Positions 22,801-35,605 of a stretch of 64,000 nt of DNA are shown piece by piece. Position 1 is the first letter of the stretch, and the number at the start of each line of letters is the position of its first letter. This stretch comes from Sipunculus nudus (Eukaryota > Annelida > Sipuncula > Golfingiida > Sipunculidae): the NCBI GenBank assembly GCA_026874595.1, contig CM049315.1, positions 63,549,389 to 63,613,388 of the forward strand, read 5' to 3'. Under the pieces are notes generated by a model that worked only from the letters and a program-made list of their open reading frames with translations, did not search any database and had not been told where the DNA came from. The translations under genes and the position numbers were made by a program.

Positions 22801-25315
22801 CCAGTTAGCAACGTCGTTTTTGCTGAAATCAGTTCGGTTTTTTTTTTGCGTAATTCAAAATCGTCTGTTGTGCAAAGATGACCGATTTAAACTGCTAAAG
22901 AAGCGTTTTAGAATCTTCATCAGGCAATTAAGAAGTTAGAAACGTCGTTTTTGCTAAAATCAGCTCGATTTTTTAGCGTAATATAAGATGGTGTTTGTCC
23001 AAAGATGACCGATTTAAACTGCAAAAGAAGAGTTTAAGAAGCTTCAATAGGCCACTTAAAACCAGTTACAAAGATCTTTTTTGAAGAAATCGACTCGGTT
23101 TTTGCGTTATAATAGATCATGATCCGTGCAAAAATGGTCAATTTAAACTGCGAAAGAAGCGTTTCAGAAACTTCATTAGGCGACTTAAAACCCGTTACAA
23201 TCGTCGTTTTCGTCGCAATCAGCTCGGTTTTCGCGTACTACAAGATCGTGTGTTGTGCAAAAATGGCCGTTCAAATTGCAAATGAAGCGTTTTAATAGCT
23301 TCATCAGGCCATTTAAAACAAGTTACAAACGTCGTTTTTGCCGAAATCAGCTAGGTTTTCGCTTTAAACAAGATCGTGTCTTGTGCAATGATCACCGATT
23401 TAAACTGTGAAAGAAGCGTTTTAGAAGCTTCATCAGGCCATTAAGAACCAGTTAGAAACGTCGTTTTTGCTGAAATCAGCTCGATTTTTTTTTGCGTAAT
23501 GCAAGATCGTGTTTGTGCAAATATTGCAGATTTAAATTGCAAAAGAATCAATTCAGGAGCTTTATTAGGCCATTTAAAACCAGATACCAACGTCTTTTCC
23601 GCCGAAATCAGCTCGGTTTTTGCGTAATACAAGACCGTGTTTTGTGCAAAGATGACCGATTTAAACTGCCAAGGAACCTTTTAGAAGCTTCATCAGGCCA
23701 TCAAAAAACAGTTAGTAACGTCTTTTTTGCTGAAATCAGCTCGATTTTTTGCGTAATACAAAATCGTGTGTTGTGCAAAGATGACCGATTTAAACTGCTA
23801 AAGAAGCGTTTTAGAAGCTTCATCAGGCCATTAAGAACCAGTTAGAAACGTCTTTTACGCCGAAATCAGCTCTTTTTTTCGTAATACATGATCGTGATTT
23901 GTGCAGAAACGGCTGATTTAAACTGCGATAGAAGCGTTTTAATAGCTTCATTAGGCCATTTAGAAATTGGTAAAAACGTCGCTCTTGCTGAAATCAGATC
24001 GGTTTTCGCGTAATACAACATCGTGTTGTGCAAAATAGAAGATTAAAATTGCAAAAGAAGCAATTCAGAAGCTCCATTAGGCCATTTAGAACCGGATACA
24101 AACATCCATCTCGCCGAAATCAGCTAGGTTTTTGCCTAATTCAGGAACGTGTGTTGTGCAAAAATTACAGATTTCAATTGCAAAAGAAGCAATTCAGAAG
24201 CTTCATTAGGCCGTTTAGAATCAGATACAAACGTCTTTTACGACGAAATCAGCTCGGTTTTTTCCTAATACAAGATCGTGATTTGTGCAGAAACGGCTAA
24301 TATAAACTGCGATAGAAGCGTTTAAATAGCTTCATTAGGCCATTTAGAAATTTTTACAAACGTCGCTCTTGCTGAAATCAGATCGGTTTTCGCGTAGTAC
24401 AATATCGTGTCTTGTGCAATGATCACCGATTTAAACTGCGAAAGAAGCCTTTTAGAAGCTTCATCAGGCCATTAAGAATCAGTTAGAAACGTCGTTTTTG
24501 CTGAAATCTGCTCGATTTTTTTGCGTAATGCAAGATCGTGTTTCTGCAAATATTGCAGATTTAAATTGTAAAAGAATCAATTCAGGAGCTTTATTAGACC
24601 ATTTAGATCCAGATACCAACGTCTTTTTCGCCGAAATCAGCTCGTTTTTGCGTAATACAAGACCGTGTTTTGTGCAAAGATGACCGATTTAAACTGCCAA
24701 GGAAGCCTTTTAGAAGCTTCATCAGGCCATTAAGAACCAGTTAGCAACGTCGTTTTTGCTGAAATCAGCTCAATTTTTTGCGTAATACAAAATCGTGTGT
24801 TGTGCAAAGATGACCGATTTAAACTGCTTAAGAAGCGTTTTAGAAGCTTCATCAGGCCATTGAGAACCAGTTAGAAACGTCTTTTACGCCGAAATCAGCT
24901 CGTTTTTTTCGTAATACAAGATCGTGATTTGTGCAGAAACGGCTGATTTAAACTGCGATAGAAGCGTTTTAATAGCTTCATTAGGCCATTTAGAAATTGG
25001 TAAAATCGTCGCTCTTGCTGAAATCAGATCGGTTTTTGCGTAATACAAGATCGTGTTTTGTGCAAAGATGACCGATTTAAACTGCTAAAGAAGCGTTTTA
25101 GAAGCTTCATCAGGCCACTAAGAACCAGTTAGAAACGTCTTTTACGCCGAAGTCAGCTCGTTTTTTTCGTAATACAAGATCGTGATTTGTGCAGAAACGG
25201 CTGATTTAAACTGCAATAGAAGCGTTTTAATAGCTTCATTAGGCCATTTAGAAATTGGTAAAAACGTCGCTCTTGCTGAAATCAGATCGGTTTTCGCGTA
25301 ATACAACATCGTGTT
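19821..25315. repeat. Satellite block D: 3.7 kb and 2.7 kb copies with a nested 8-mer
   Basis: Landmarks at 19706 and 20293 recur at 23441 and 24028 (3,735 bp, 29 monomers), while landmarks from 21320 to 22608 recur at 24028 to 25316 (2,708 bp, 21 monomers). The difference, 1,027 bp, equals the spacing of two successive 8-monomer blocks at 20293 and 21320. The left copy thus has two 8-mer blocks and the right copy one. The left portion of each copy, from about 18867 or 22608, also resembles block C. Confidence 0.88.
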
Positions 25316-28300
25316 GTGCAAAATAGAAGATTAAAATTGCAAAAGAAGCAATTCAGAAGCTCCATTAGGCCATTTAGAACCGGGTACAAACATCGATCTC
25401 GCCGAAATCAGATAGGTTTTTGGCTATTTCAGGAACGTGTGTTGTGCAAAAATTACAGATTTCAATTGCAAAAGAAGCAAATCAGAAGCTTCATTAGGCC
25501 GTTTAGAATCAGATACAAACGTCTTTTACGACGAAATCAGCTCGGTTTTTTCGTAATACAAGATCGTGATTTGTGCAGAAACGGCTGATATAAACTGCGA
25601 TAGAAGCGTTTAAATAGCTTCATTAGGCCATTTAGAAATTGTTAAAAACGTCGCTCTTGCGGAAATCAAATCGGTTTGCGCGTAGTACAAGATCGTGTTG
25701 TGCAAAATAGAAGATTAAAATTGCAAAAGAAGCAATTCAGAAGCTCCATTAGGCCATTTAGAAGCTGGTACAAACATCGATCTCGTCTAAATCAGATGGG
25801 TTTTTTGCCTAATTCATGATCGTGTGTTGTGCAAAAATTGCAGATTTAAATTGCAAAAGAAGCAATTCAGAAGCTTCATTAGGCCGTTTAGAACCAGATA
25901 CAAACATCTTTTACGCCGAAATCAGCTCGGTTTTTGCGTAATACAAGATCGTGTTTTGTGCAAAGATGACCGATTTAAACTGCAAAAGAAGCGTTTGAGA
26001 AACTTCATTAGGCCATTTAGAACCAGTTACAAATGTCGTTTTTTGCCGAAATCAGATCGGTTTTTGCGTAATATAGGATCCTGTTTTGTGCAAAATGGCC
26101 AATTTAAACTGCGATAGAAGCGTTTTAATAGCTTCATTAGGCCATTTAGAAATTGGTAAAAACGTCGCTCTTGCGGAAATCAAATCGGTTTTCGCGTAAT
26201 ACAACATCGTGTTGTGCAAAATAGAAGATTAAAATTGCAAAAGAAGCAATTCAGAAGCTCCATTAGGCCATTTAGAACCGGGTACAAACATCGATCTCGC
26301 CGAAATCAGCTAGGTTTTTGGCTAATTCAGGAACGTGTGTTGTGCAAAAATTACAGATTTCAATTGCAAAAGAAGCAATTCAGAAGCTTCATTAGGCCGT
26401 TTAGAATCAGATGCAAACGTCTTTTACGACGAAATCAGCTCGGTTTTTTCGTAATACAAGATCGTGATTTGTGCAGAAACGGCTAATATAAACTGCGATA
26501 GAAGCGTTTAAATAGCTTCATTATGCCATTTAGAAATTGTTAAAAACGTCGCTTTTGCTGAAATCAGATCGGTTTTCGCTTAGTACAAGATCGTGTTGTG
26601 CAAAAGAGAAGATTAAAATTGCAAAAGAAGCAATTCAGAAGCTCCAATAGGCCATTTAGAACCGGGTACAAACATCGATCTCGCCGAAATCAGCTAGGTT
26701 TTTCCCTAATTCATGATCGTGTGTTGTGCAAAAATTGCAGATTTAAATTGCAAAAGAAGCAATTCAGAAACTTTATTAGGCCGTTTAGAATCAGATACAA
26801 ACGTCTTTTACGCCGAAATCAGCTCGGTTTTTGCGTAATACAAGATCGTGTTTTGTGCAAAGATGACCGATTTAAACTGCGAAAGAAGCGTTTTTAAAGG
26901 TTCATCAGGCCATTAAGAACCAGTTAGCAACGTCGTTTTTGCTGAAATCAGTTCGGTTTTTTTTGCGTAATTCAAAATCGTCTGTTGTGCAAAGATGACC
27001 GATTTAAACTGCTAAAGAAGCGTTTTAGAAGCTTCATCAGGCAATTAAGAAGTTAGAAACGTCGTTTTTGCTAAAATCAGCTCGATTTTTTAGCGTAATA
27101 TAAGATGGTGTTTGTCCAAAGATGACCGATTTAAACTGCAAAAGAAGCAATTCAGAAGCTCCATCAGGCCATTAAGAACCTGGTACAAACATCGATCTCG
27201 CCTAAATCAGCTGGGTTTTTTGCCTAATTCATGAATGTGTGTTGTGCAAAAATTGCAGATTTAAATTGCAAAAGAAGCAATTCAGAAGCTCCATTAGGCC
27301 ATTTAGAACCGGGTACAAACATCGATCTCGCCGAAATCAGATAGGTTTTTGGCTATTTCAGGAACGTGTGTTGTGCAAAAATTACAGATTTCAATTGCAA
27401 AAGAAGCAAATCAGAAGCTTCATTAGGCCGTTTAGAATCAGATACAAACGTCTTTTACGACGAAATCAGCTCGGTTTTTTCGTAATACAAGATCGTGATT
27501 TGTGCAGAAACGGCTGATATAAACTGCGATAGAAGCGTTTAAATAGCTTCATTAGGCCATTTAGAAATTGTTAAAAACGTCGCTCTTGCGGAAATCAAAT
27601 CGGTTTGCGCGTAGTACAAGATCGTGTTGTGCAAAATAGAAGATTAAAATTGCAAAAGAAGCAATTCAGAAGCTCCATTAGGCCATTTAGAAGCTGGTAC
27701 AAACATCGATCTCGTCTAAATCAGATGGGTTTTTTGCCTAATTCATGATCGTGTGTTGTGCAAAAATTGCAGATTTAAATTGCAAAAGAAGCAATTCAGA
27801 AGCTTCATTAGGCCGTTTAGAACCAGATACAAACATCTTTTACGCCGAAATCAGCTCGGTTTTTGCGTAATACAAGATCGTGTTTTGTGCAAAGATGACC
27901 GATTTAAACTGCAAAAGAAGCGTTTGAGAAACTTCATTAGGCCATTTAGAACCAGTTACAAATGTCGTTTTTTGCCGAAATCAGATCGGTTTTTGCGTAA
28001 TATAGGATCCTGTTTTGTGCAAAATGGCCAATTTAAACTGCGATAGAAGCGTTTTAATAGCTTCATTAGGCCATTTAGAAATTGGTAAAAACGTCGCTCT
28101 TGCGGAAATCAAATCGGTTTTCGCGTAATACAACATCGTGTTGTGCAAAATAGAAGATTAAAATTGCAAAAGAAGCAATTCAGAAGCTCCATTAGGCCAT
28201 TTAGAACCGGGTACAAACATCGATCTCGCCGAAATCAGCTAGGTTTTTGGCTAATTCAGGAACGTGTGTTGTGCAAAAATTACAGATTTCAATTGCAAAA

Positions 28301-29493
28301 GAAGCAATTCAGAAGCTTCATTAGGCCGTTTAGAATCAGATGCAAACGTCTTTTACGACGAAATCAGCTCGGTTTTTTCGTAATACAAGATCGTGATTTG
28401 TGCAGAAACGGCTAATATAAACTGCGATAGAAGCGTTTAAATAGCTTCATTATGCCATTTAGAAATTGTTAAAAACGTCGCTTTTGCTGAAATCAGATCG
28501 GTTTTCGCTTAGTACAAGATCGTGTTGTGCAAAAGAGAAGATTAAAATTGCAAAAGAAGCAATTCAGAAGCTCCAATAGGCCATTTAGAACCGGGTACAA
28601 ACATCGATCTCGCCGAAATCAGCTAGGTTTTTCCCTAATTCATGATCGTGTGTTGTGCAAAAATTGCAGATTTAAATTGCAAAAGAAGCAATTCAGAAAC
28701 TTTATTAGGCCGTTTAGAATCAGATACAAACGTCTTTTACGCCGAAATCAGCTCGGTTTTTGCGTAATACAAGATCGTGTTTTGTGCAAAGATGACCGAT
28801 TTAAACTGCGAAAGAAGCGTTTTTAAAGGTTCATCAGGCCATTAAGAACCAGTTAGCAACGTCGTTTTTGCTGAAATCAGTTCGGTTTTTTTTGCGTAAT
28901 TCAAAATCGTCTGTTGTGCAAAGATGACCGATTTAAACTGCTAAAGAAGCGTTTTAGAAGCTTCATCAGGCAATTAAGAAGTTAGAAACGTCGTTTTTGC
29001 TAAAATCAGCTCGATTTTTTAGCGTAATATAAGATGGTGTTTGTCCAAAGATGACCGATTTAAACTGCAAAAGAAGCAATTCAGAAGCTCCATCAGGCCA
29101 TTAAGAACCTGGTACAAACATCGATCTCGCCTAAATCAGCTGGGTATTTTGCCTAATTCATGAATGTGTGTTGTGCAAAAATTGCAGATTTAAATTGCAA
29201 AAGAAGCATTTCAGAAGCTTCATTAGGCCGTTTAGAACCAGATACAAACATCTTTTACGCCGAAATCAGCTCGGTTTTTGCGTAATACAAGATCCTGTTT
29301 GTGCAAAGATGACCGATTTAAACTGCAAAAGAAGCGTTTAAGAAGCTTTTTCAGGCCATTAAGAATCAGTTAGGAACGTCGTTTTTGCTGAAATCAGCTC
29401 GGTTTTTTTTTGCGTAATATAAGATCGTGTGTTGTGCAAAGATGATGATTTAAACTGCAAAAGAAGCGTTTGAGAAACTTCATTAGGCCATTT
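25316..29493. repeat. Satellite block E: 1,929 bp (15-monomer) unit in tandem
   Basis: Landmarks at 25824, 26214 and 26598 recur at 27753, 28143 and 28527, each exactly 1,929 bp on. The copies are nearly identical; one difference I could find is TGGGTTTTTTGCC near 27214 against TGGGTATTTTGCC near 29142. A 12-monomer portion of this unit is related to the 12-mer block at 44911-48985 (the TCAGATGCAAACG and AAAGAGAAGATT monomers occur in both). Confidence 0.9.
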
Positions 29494-32400
29494 AGAAATT
29501 GGTAAAAACGTCGCTCTTGCGGAAATCAAATCGGTTTTCGCGTAATACAACATCGTGTTGTGCAAAATAGAAGATTAAAATTGCAAAAGAAGCAATTCAG
29601 AAGCTCCATTAGGCCATTTAGAACCGGGTACAAACATCGATCTCGCCGAAATCAGCTAGGTTTTTGGCTAATTCAGGAACGTGTGTTGTGCAAAAATTAC
29701 AGATTTCAATTGCAAAAGAAGCAATTCAGAAGCTTCATTAGGCTGTTTAGAATCAGATACAAACGTCTTTTATGCCGAAATCAGCTCGGTTTTTGCGTAA
29801 TACAAGATCGTGTTTTGTGCAAAGATGACCGATTTAAACTGCGAAAGAAGCGTTTTAAAAGCTTCATCAGGGCATTAAGAACCAGTTAGCAACGTCGTTT
29901 TTGCTGAAATCAGTTCGGTTTTTTTTGCGTAATTCAAAATCGTCTGTTGTGCAAAGATGACCTATTTAAACTGCTAAGGAAGCGTTTTAGAAGCTTCATC
30001 AGGCCATCAAAAACCAGTTAGTAACGTCGTTTTTGCTGAAATCAGCTCGATTTTTTTGCGTAATACAAAATCGTGTGTTGTGCAAAGATGACCGATTTAA
30101 ACTGCTAAAGAAGCGTTTTAGAAGCTTCATCAGGCCATTAAGAACCAGTTAGAAACGTCTTTTACGCCGAAATCAGCTCTTTTTTTCGTAATACATGATC
30201 GTGATTTGTGCAGAAACGGCTGATTTAAACTGCGATAGAAGCGTTTTAATAGCTTCATTAGGCCATTTAGAAATTGGTAAAAACGTCGCTCTTGCTGAAA
30301 TCAGATCGGTTTTCGCGTAATACAACATCGTGTTGTGCAAAATAGAAGATTAAAATTGCAAAAGAAGCAATTCAGAAGCTCCATTAGGCCATTTAGAACC
30401 GGGTACAAACATCGATCTCGCCGAAATCAGCTAGGTTTTTGCCTAATTCATGATCGTGTGTTGTGCAAAAATTGCAGATTTAAATTGCAAAAGAAGCAAT
30501 TCAGAAGCTCCATTAGGCCATTTAGAACCGGGTACAAACATCGATCTCGCCGAAATCAGCTAGGTTTTTCCCTAATTCATGATCGTGTGTTGTGCAAAAA
30601 TTGCAGATTTAAATTGCAAAAGAAGCAATTCAGAAACTTTATTAGGCCGTTTAGAATCAGATACAAACGTCTTTTACGCCGAAATCAGCTCGGTTTTTGC
30701 GTAATACAAGATCGTGTTTTCTGCAAAGATGACCGATTTAAACTGCGAAAGAAGCGTTTTTAAAGCTTCATCAGGCCATTAAGAACCAGTTAGCAACGTC
30801 GTTTTTGCTGAAATCAGTTCGGTTTTTTTTGCGTAATTCAAAATCGTCTGTTGTGCAAAGATGACCGATTTAAACTGCTAAAGAAGCGTTTTAGAAGCTT
30901 CATCAGGCAATTAAGAAGTTAGAAACGTCGTTTTTGCTAAAATCAGCTCGATTTTTTAGCGTAATATAAGATGGTGTTTGTCCAAAGATGACCGATTTAA
31001 ACTGCAAAAGAAGCAATTCAGAAGCTCCATCAGGCCATTAAGAACCTGGTACAAACATCGATCTCGCCTAAATCAGCTGGGTTTTTTGCCTAATTCATGA
31101 ATGTGTGTTGTGCAAAAATTGCAGATTTAAATTGCAAAAGAAGCATTTCAGAAGCTTCATTAGGCCGTTTAGAACCAGATACAAACATCTTTTACGCCGA
31201 AATCAGCTCGGTTTTTGCGTAATACAAGATCCTGTTTGTGCAAAGATGACCGATTTAAACTGCAAAAGAAGCGTTTAAGAAGCTTTTTCAGGCCATTAAG
31301 AATCAGTTAGGAACGTCGTTTTTGCTGAAATCAGCTCGGTTTTTTTTTGCGTAATATAAGATCGTGTGTTGTGCAAAGATGATGATTTAAACTGCAAAAG
31401 AAGCGTTTGAGAAACTTCATTAGGCCATTTAGAACCAGTTACAAATGTCGTTTTTTTGCCGAAATCAGCTCGGTTTTTCCGTAATATAGGATCCTGTTTT
31501 GTGCAAAATGGCCGATTTAAACTGCGATAGAAGCGTTTTAATAGCTTCATTAGGCCATTTAGAAATTGGTAAAAACGTCGCTCTTGCGGAAATCAAATCG
31601 GTTTTCGCGTAATACAACATCGTGTTGTGCAAAATAGAAGATTAAAATTGCAAAAGAAGCAATTCAGAAGCTCCATTAGGCCATTTAGAACCGGGTACAA
31701 ACATCGATCTCGCCGAAATCAGCTAGGTTTTTGGCTAATTCAGGAACGTGTGTTGTGCAAAAATTACAGATTTCAATTGCAAAAGAAGCAATTCAGAAGC
31801 TTCATTAGGCTGTTTAGAATCAGATACAAACGTCTTTTACGCCGAAATCAGCTCGGTTTTTGCGTAATACAAGATCGTGTTTTGTGCAAAGATGACCGAT
31901 TTAAACTGCGAAAGAAGCGTTTTAAAAGCTTCATCAGGGCATTAAGAACCAGTTAGCAACGTCGTTTTTGCTGAAATCAGTTCGGTTTTTATTGCGTAAT
32001 TCAAAATCGTCTGTTGTGCAAAGATGACCTATTTAAACTGCTAAGGAAGCGTTTTAGAAGCTTCATCAGGCCATCAAAAACCAGTTAGTAACGTCGTTTT
32101 TGCTGAAATCAGCTCGATTTTTTTGCGTAATACAAAATCGTGTGTTGTGCAAAGATGACCGATTTAAACTGCTAAAGAAGCGTTTTAGAAGCTTCATCAG
32201 GCCATTAAGAACCAGTTAGAAACGTCTTTTACGCCGAAATCAGCTCTTTTTTTCGTAATACATGATCGTGATTTGTGCAGAAACGGCTGATTTAAACTGC
32301 GATAGAAGCGTTTTAATAGCTTCATTAGGCCATTTAGAAATTGGTAAAAACGTCGCTCTTGCTGAAATCAGATCGGTTTTCGCGTAATACAACATCGTGT

Positions 32401-32570
32401 TGTGCAAAATAGAAGATTAAAATTGCAAAAGAAGCAATTCAGAAGCTCCATTAGGCCATTTAGAACCGGGTACAAACATCGATCTCGCCGAAATCAGCTA
32501 GGTTTTTGCCTAATTCATGATCGTGTGTTGTGCAAAAATTGCAGATTTAAATTGCAAAAGAAGCAATTCA
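29494..32570. repeat. Satellite block F: 2,067 bp (16-monomer) periodicity, 1.5 copies
   Basis: Landmarks at 29560 and 30335 recur at 31627 and 32402, both 2,067 bp later. The similarity starts near 29494/31561 (AGAAATTGGTAAAAACG) and ends near 32570, where the second copy continues AGAAGCTTCATT in place of AGAAGCTCCATT. Within the block, about 30500-31435 matches 28563-29493 of block E at an offset near 1,937 bp, so block F is itself a splice between block E material and another segment. Confidence 0.85.
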
Positions 32571-35500
32571 GAAGCTTCATTAGGCCGTTTAGAACCAGAT
32601 ACAAACATCTTTTACGCCGAAATCAGCTCGGTTTTTGCGTAATACAAAATCGTGTGTTGTGCAAAGATGACCGATTTAAACTGCGAGAGAAGAGATTCAA
32701 TAGCTTCATAAGGCGACTTATAACCCGTTACAACCGTCGTTTTCGCCGAAATAAGCTCGGTTTTTGCGTAGTACAAGATCGTGTGTTGGGCAAATATCAC
32801 CGATTAAAACTGCTAAATAAGCATTTTAGAAACTTCATCAGGCCATTAAGAACCAGTTAGAAACGGCGTTTTTGCTGAAATCAGCTCGATTTTTTTAGCG
32901 TAATATAAGATCGTGTTTGTGCAAAAATGACCGATTTAAACTGCAAAAGAAGAGTTTAAGAAGCTTCAATAGGCCACTTCAAACCAGTTACAAAGATGTT
33001 TTTTGCCGAAATCGACTCGGATTTTGCGTTATAATAGATCATGATTTGTGCAGAAATGGCCAGATTAAACTGCGAAAGAAGTGTTTCAGAAACTTCATTA
33101 GGCGACTTAAAACCCGTTACAAAAGTCGTTTTCGCCGCAGTCAGCTCGGTTTTCGAGTACTACAAGATCGTGAGTTGTGCAAAAATGGCCGTTTAAATTG
33201 CAAATGAAGCGTTTTAATAGCTTCATCAGGCCATTTAAAACAAGTTACAAACGTCGTTTTTGCCGAAATCAGCAAGGTTTTCGCTTAATACAAGATCGCA
33301 GATTTAAATTGCAAAAGAATCAATTCAGGAGCTTTATTAGGCCATTTAGAACCAGATACCAACGTCTTTTTCGCCGAAATCAGATCGGTTTTTGCGTAAT
33401 ACAAGACCGTGTTTTGTGCAAAGATGACCGATTTCAACTGCCAAGGAAGCCTTTTAGAAGCTTCATCAGGCCATTAAGAACAAGTTAGCAACGTCGTTTT
33501 TGCTGAAATCAGCTCGATTTTTTGCGTAACACAAAATCGTGTGTTGTGCAAAGATGACCGATTTAAACTGCTAAAGAAGCGTTTTAGAAGCTTCATCAGG
33601 CCATTAAGAACCAGTTACAAACGTCTTTTACGCCGAAATCAGCTCGTTTTTTTCGTAATACAAGATCGTGATTTGTGAAGAAACGGCTGATTTAAACTGC
33701 GATAGAAGCGTTTAAATAGCTTCATTAGGCCATTTAGAAATTGTTAAAAACGTCGCTTTTGCTGAAATCAGATCGGTTTTCGCGTAATACAACATCGTGT
33801 TGTGCAAAATAGAAGATTAAAATTGCAAAAGAAGCAATTCAGAAGCTCCATTAGGCAATTTAGAACCGGGTACAAACATCGATCTCGCCGAAATCAGCTA
33901 GGTTTTTGGCTATTTCAGGAACGTGTGTTGTGCAAAAATTACAGATTTCAATTGCAAAAGAAGCAATTCAGAAGCTTCATTAGGCCGTTTAGAATCAGAT
34001 ACAAACGTCTTTTACCACGAAATCAGCTCGGTTTTTTCCTAATACAAGATCGTGATTTGTGCAGAAACGGCTAATATAAACTGCGATAGAAGCGTTTAAA
34101 TAGCTTCATTATGCCATTTAGAAATTGTTAAAAACGTCGCTTTTGCTGAAATCAGATCGGTTTTCGCTTAGTACAAGATCGTGTTGTGCAAAAAGAGAAG
34201 ATTAAAATTGCAAAAGAAGCAATTCAGAAGCTCCATTAGGCCCTTTAGAACCGGGTACAAACATCGATCTCGCCGAAATCAGCTAGGTTTTTCCCTAATT
34301 CATGATCGTGTGTTGTGCAAAAATTGCAGATTTAAATTGCAAAAGAAGCAATTCAGAAACTTTATTAGGCCGTTTAGAATCAGATACAAACGTCTTTTAC
34401 GCCGAAATCAGCTCGGTTTTTGCGTTATACAAGATCGTGTTTTGTGCAAAGATGACCGATTTAAACTGCGAAAGAAGCGTTTTAAAAGCTTCATCAGGCC
34501 ATTAAGAACCAGTTAGCAACGTCGTTTTTGCTGAAATCAGTTCGGTTTTTTTTGCGTAATTCAAAATCGTCTGTTGTGCAAAGATGACCGATTTAAACTG
34601 CTAAAGAAGCGTTTTAGAAGCTTCATCAGGCAATTAAGAAGTTAGAAACGTCGTTTTTGCTAAAATCAGCTCGATTTTTTAGCGTAATATAAGATGGTGT
34701 TTGTCCAAAGATGACCGATTTAAACTGCAAAAGAAGAGTTTAAGAAGCTTAAATAGGCCACTTAAAACCAGTTACAAAGATCTTTTTTGCCGAAATCGCC
34801 TCGGTTTTTGCGTTATAATAGATCATGATCCGTGCAAAAATGGTCAGTTTAAACTGCGAAAGAAGCGTTTCAGAAACTTCATTAGGCGACTTAAAACCCG
34901 TTACAATCGTCGTTTTCGTCGCAATCAGCTCGGTTTTTGCGTACTACAAGATCGTGTGTTGTGCAAAAATGGCCGTTCAAATTGCAAATGAAGCGTTTTA
35001 ATAGCTTCATCAGGCCATTTAAAACAAGTTACAAACGTCGTTTTTGCTGAAATCAGCTCGATTTTTTTTTGCGTAATGCAAGATCGTGATTGTGCAAATA
35101 TTGCAGATTTAAATTGCAAAAGAATCAATTCAGGAGCTTTATTAGGCCATTTAAAACCAGATACCAACGTCTTTTCCGCCGAAATCAGCTCGGTTTTTGC
35201 GTAATACAAGACCGTGTTTTGTGCAAAGATGACCGATTTAAACTGCCAAGGAAGCCTTTTAGAAGCTTCATCAGGCCATCAAAAACCAGTTAGTAACGTC
35301 GTTTTTGCTGAAATCAGCTCGATTTTTTGTGTAATACAAAATCGTGTGTTGTGCAAAGATGACCGATTTAAACTGCTAAAGAAGCGTTTTAGAAGCTTCA
35401 TCAGGCCATTAAGAACCAGTTAGAAACGTCTTTTACGCCGAAATCAGCTCTTTTTTTCGTAATACATGATCGTGATTTGTGCAGAAACGGCTGATTTAAA

Positions 35501-35605
35501 CTGCGATAGAAGCGTTTTAATAGCTTCATTAGGCCATTTAGAAATTGGTAAAAACGTCGCTCTTGCTGAAATCAGATCGGTTTTCGCGTAATACAACATC
35601 GTGTT
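32571..35605. repeat. Satellite block G: transitional mosaic
   Basis: About 23 monomers without a fixed higher-order period, including diverged classes seen nowhere else in the right half, for example GCGAGAGAAGAGATTC near 32683 and TGTTGGGCAAATATC near 32783. Two copies of the cassette of block A lie here (from about 32917 and 34701). Both end abnormally. At 33298 the third monomer is joined to the next with 17 bp missing. Near 35040 the third monomer is a hybrid whose second half belongs to the following class. Confidence 0.9.
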
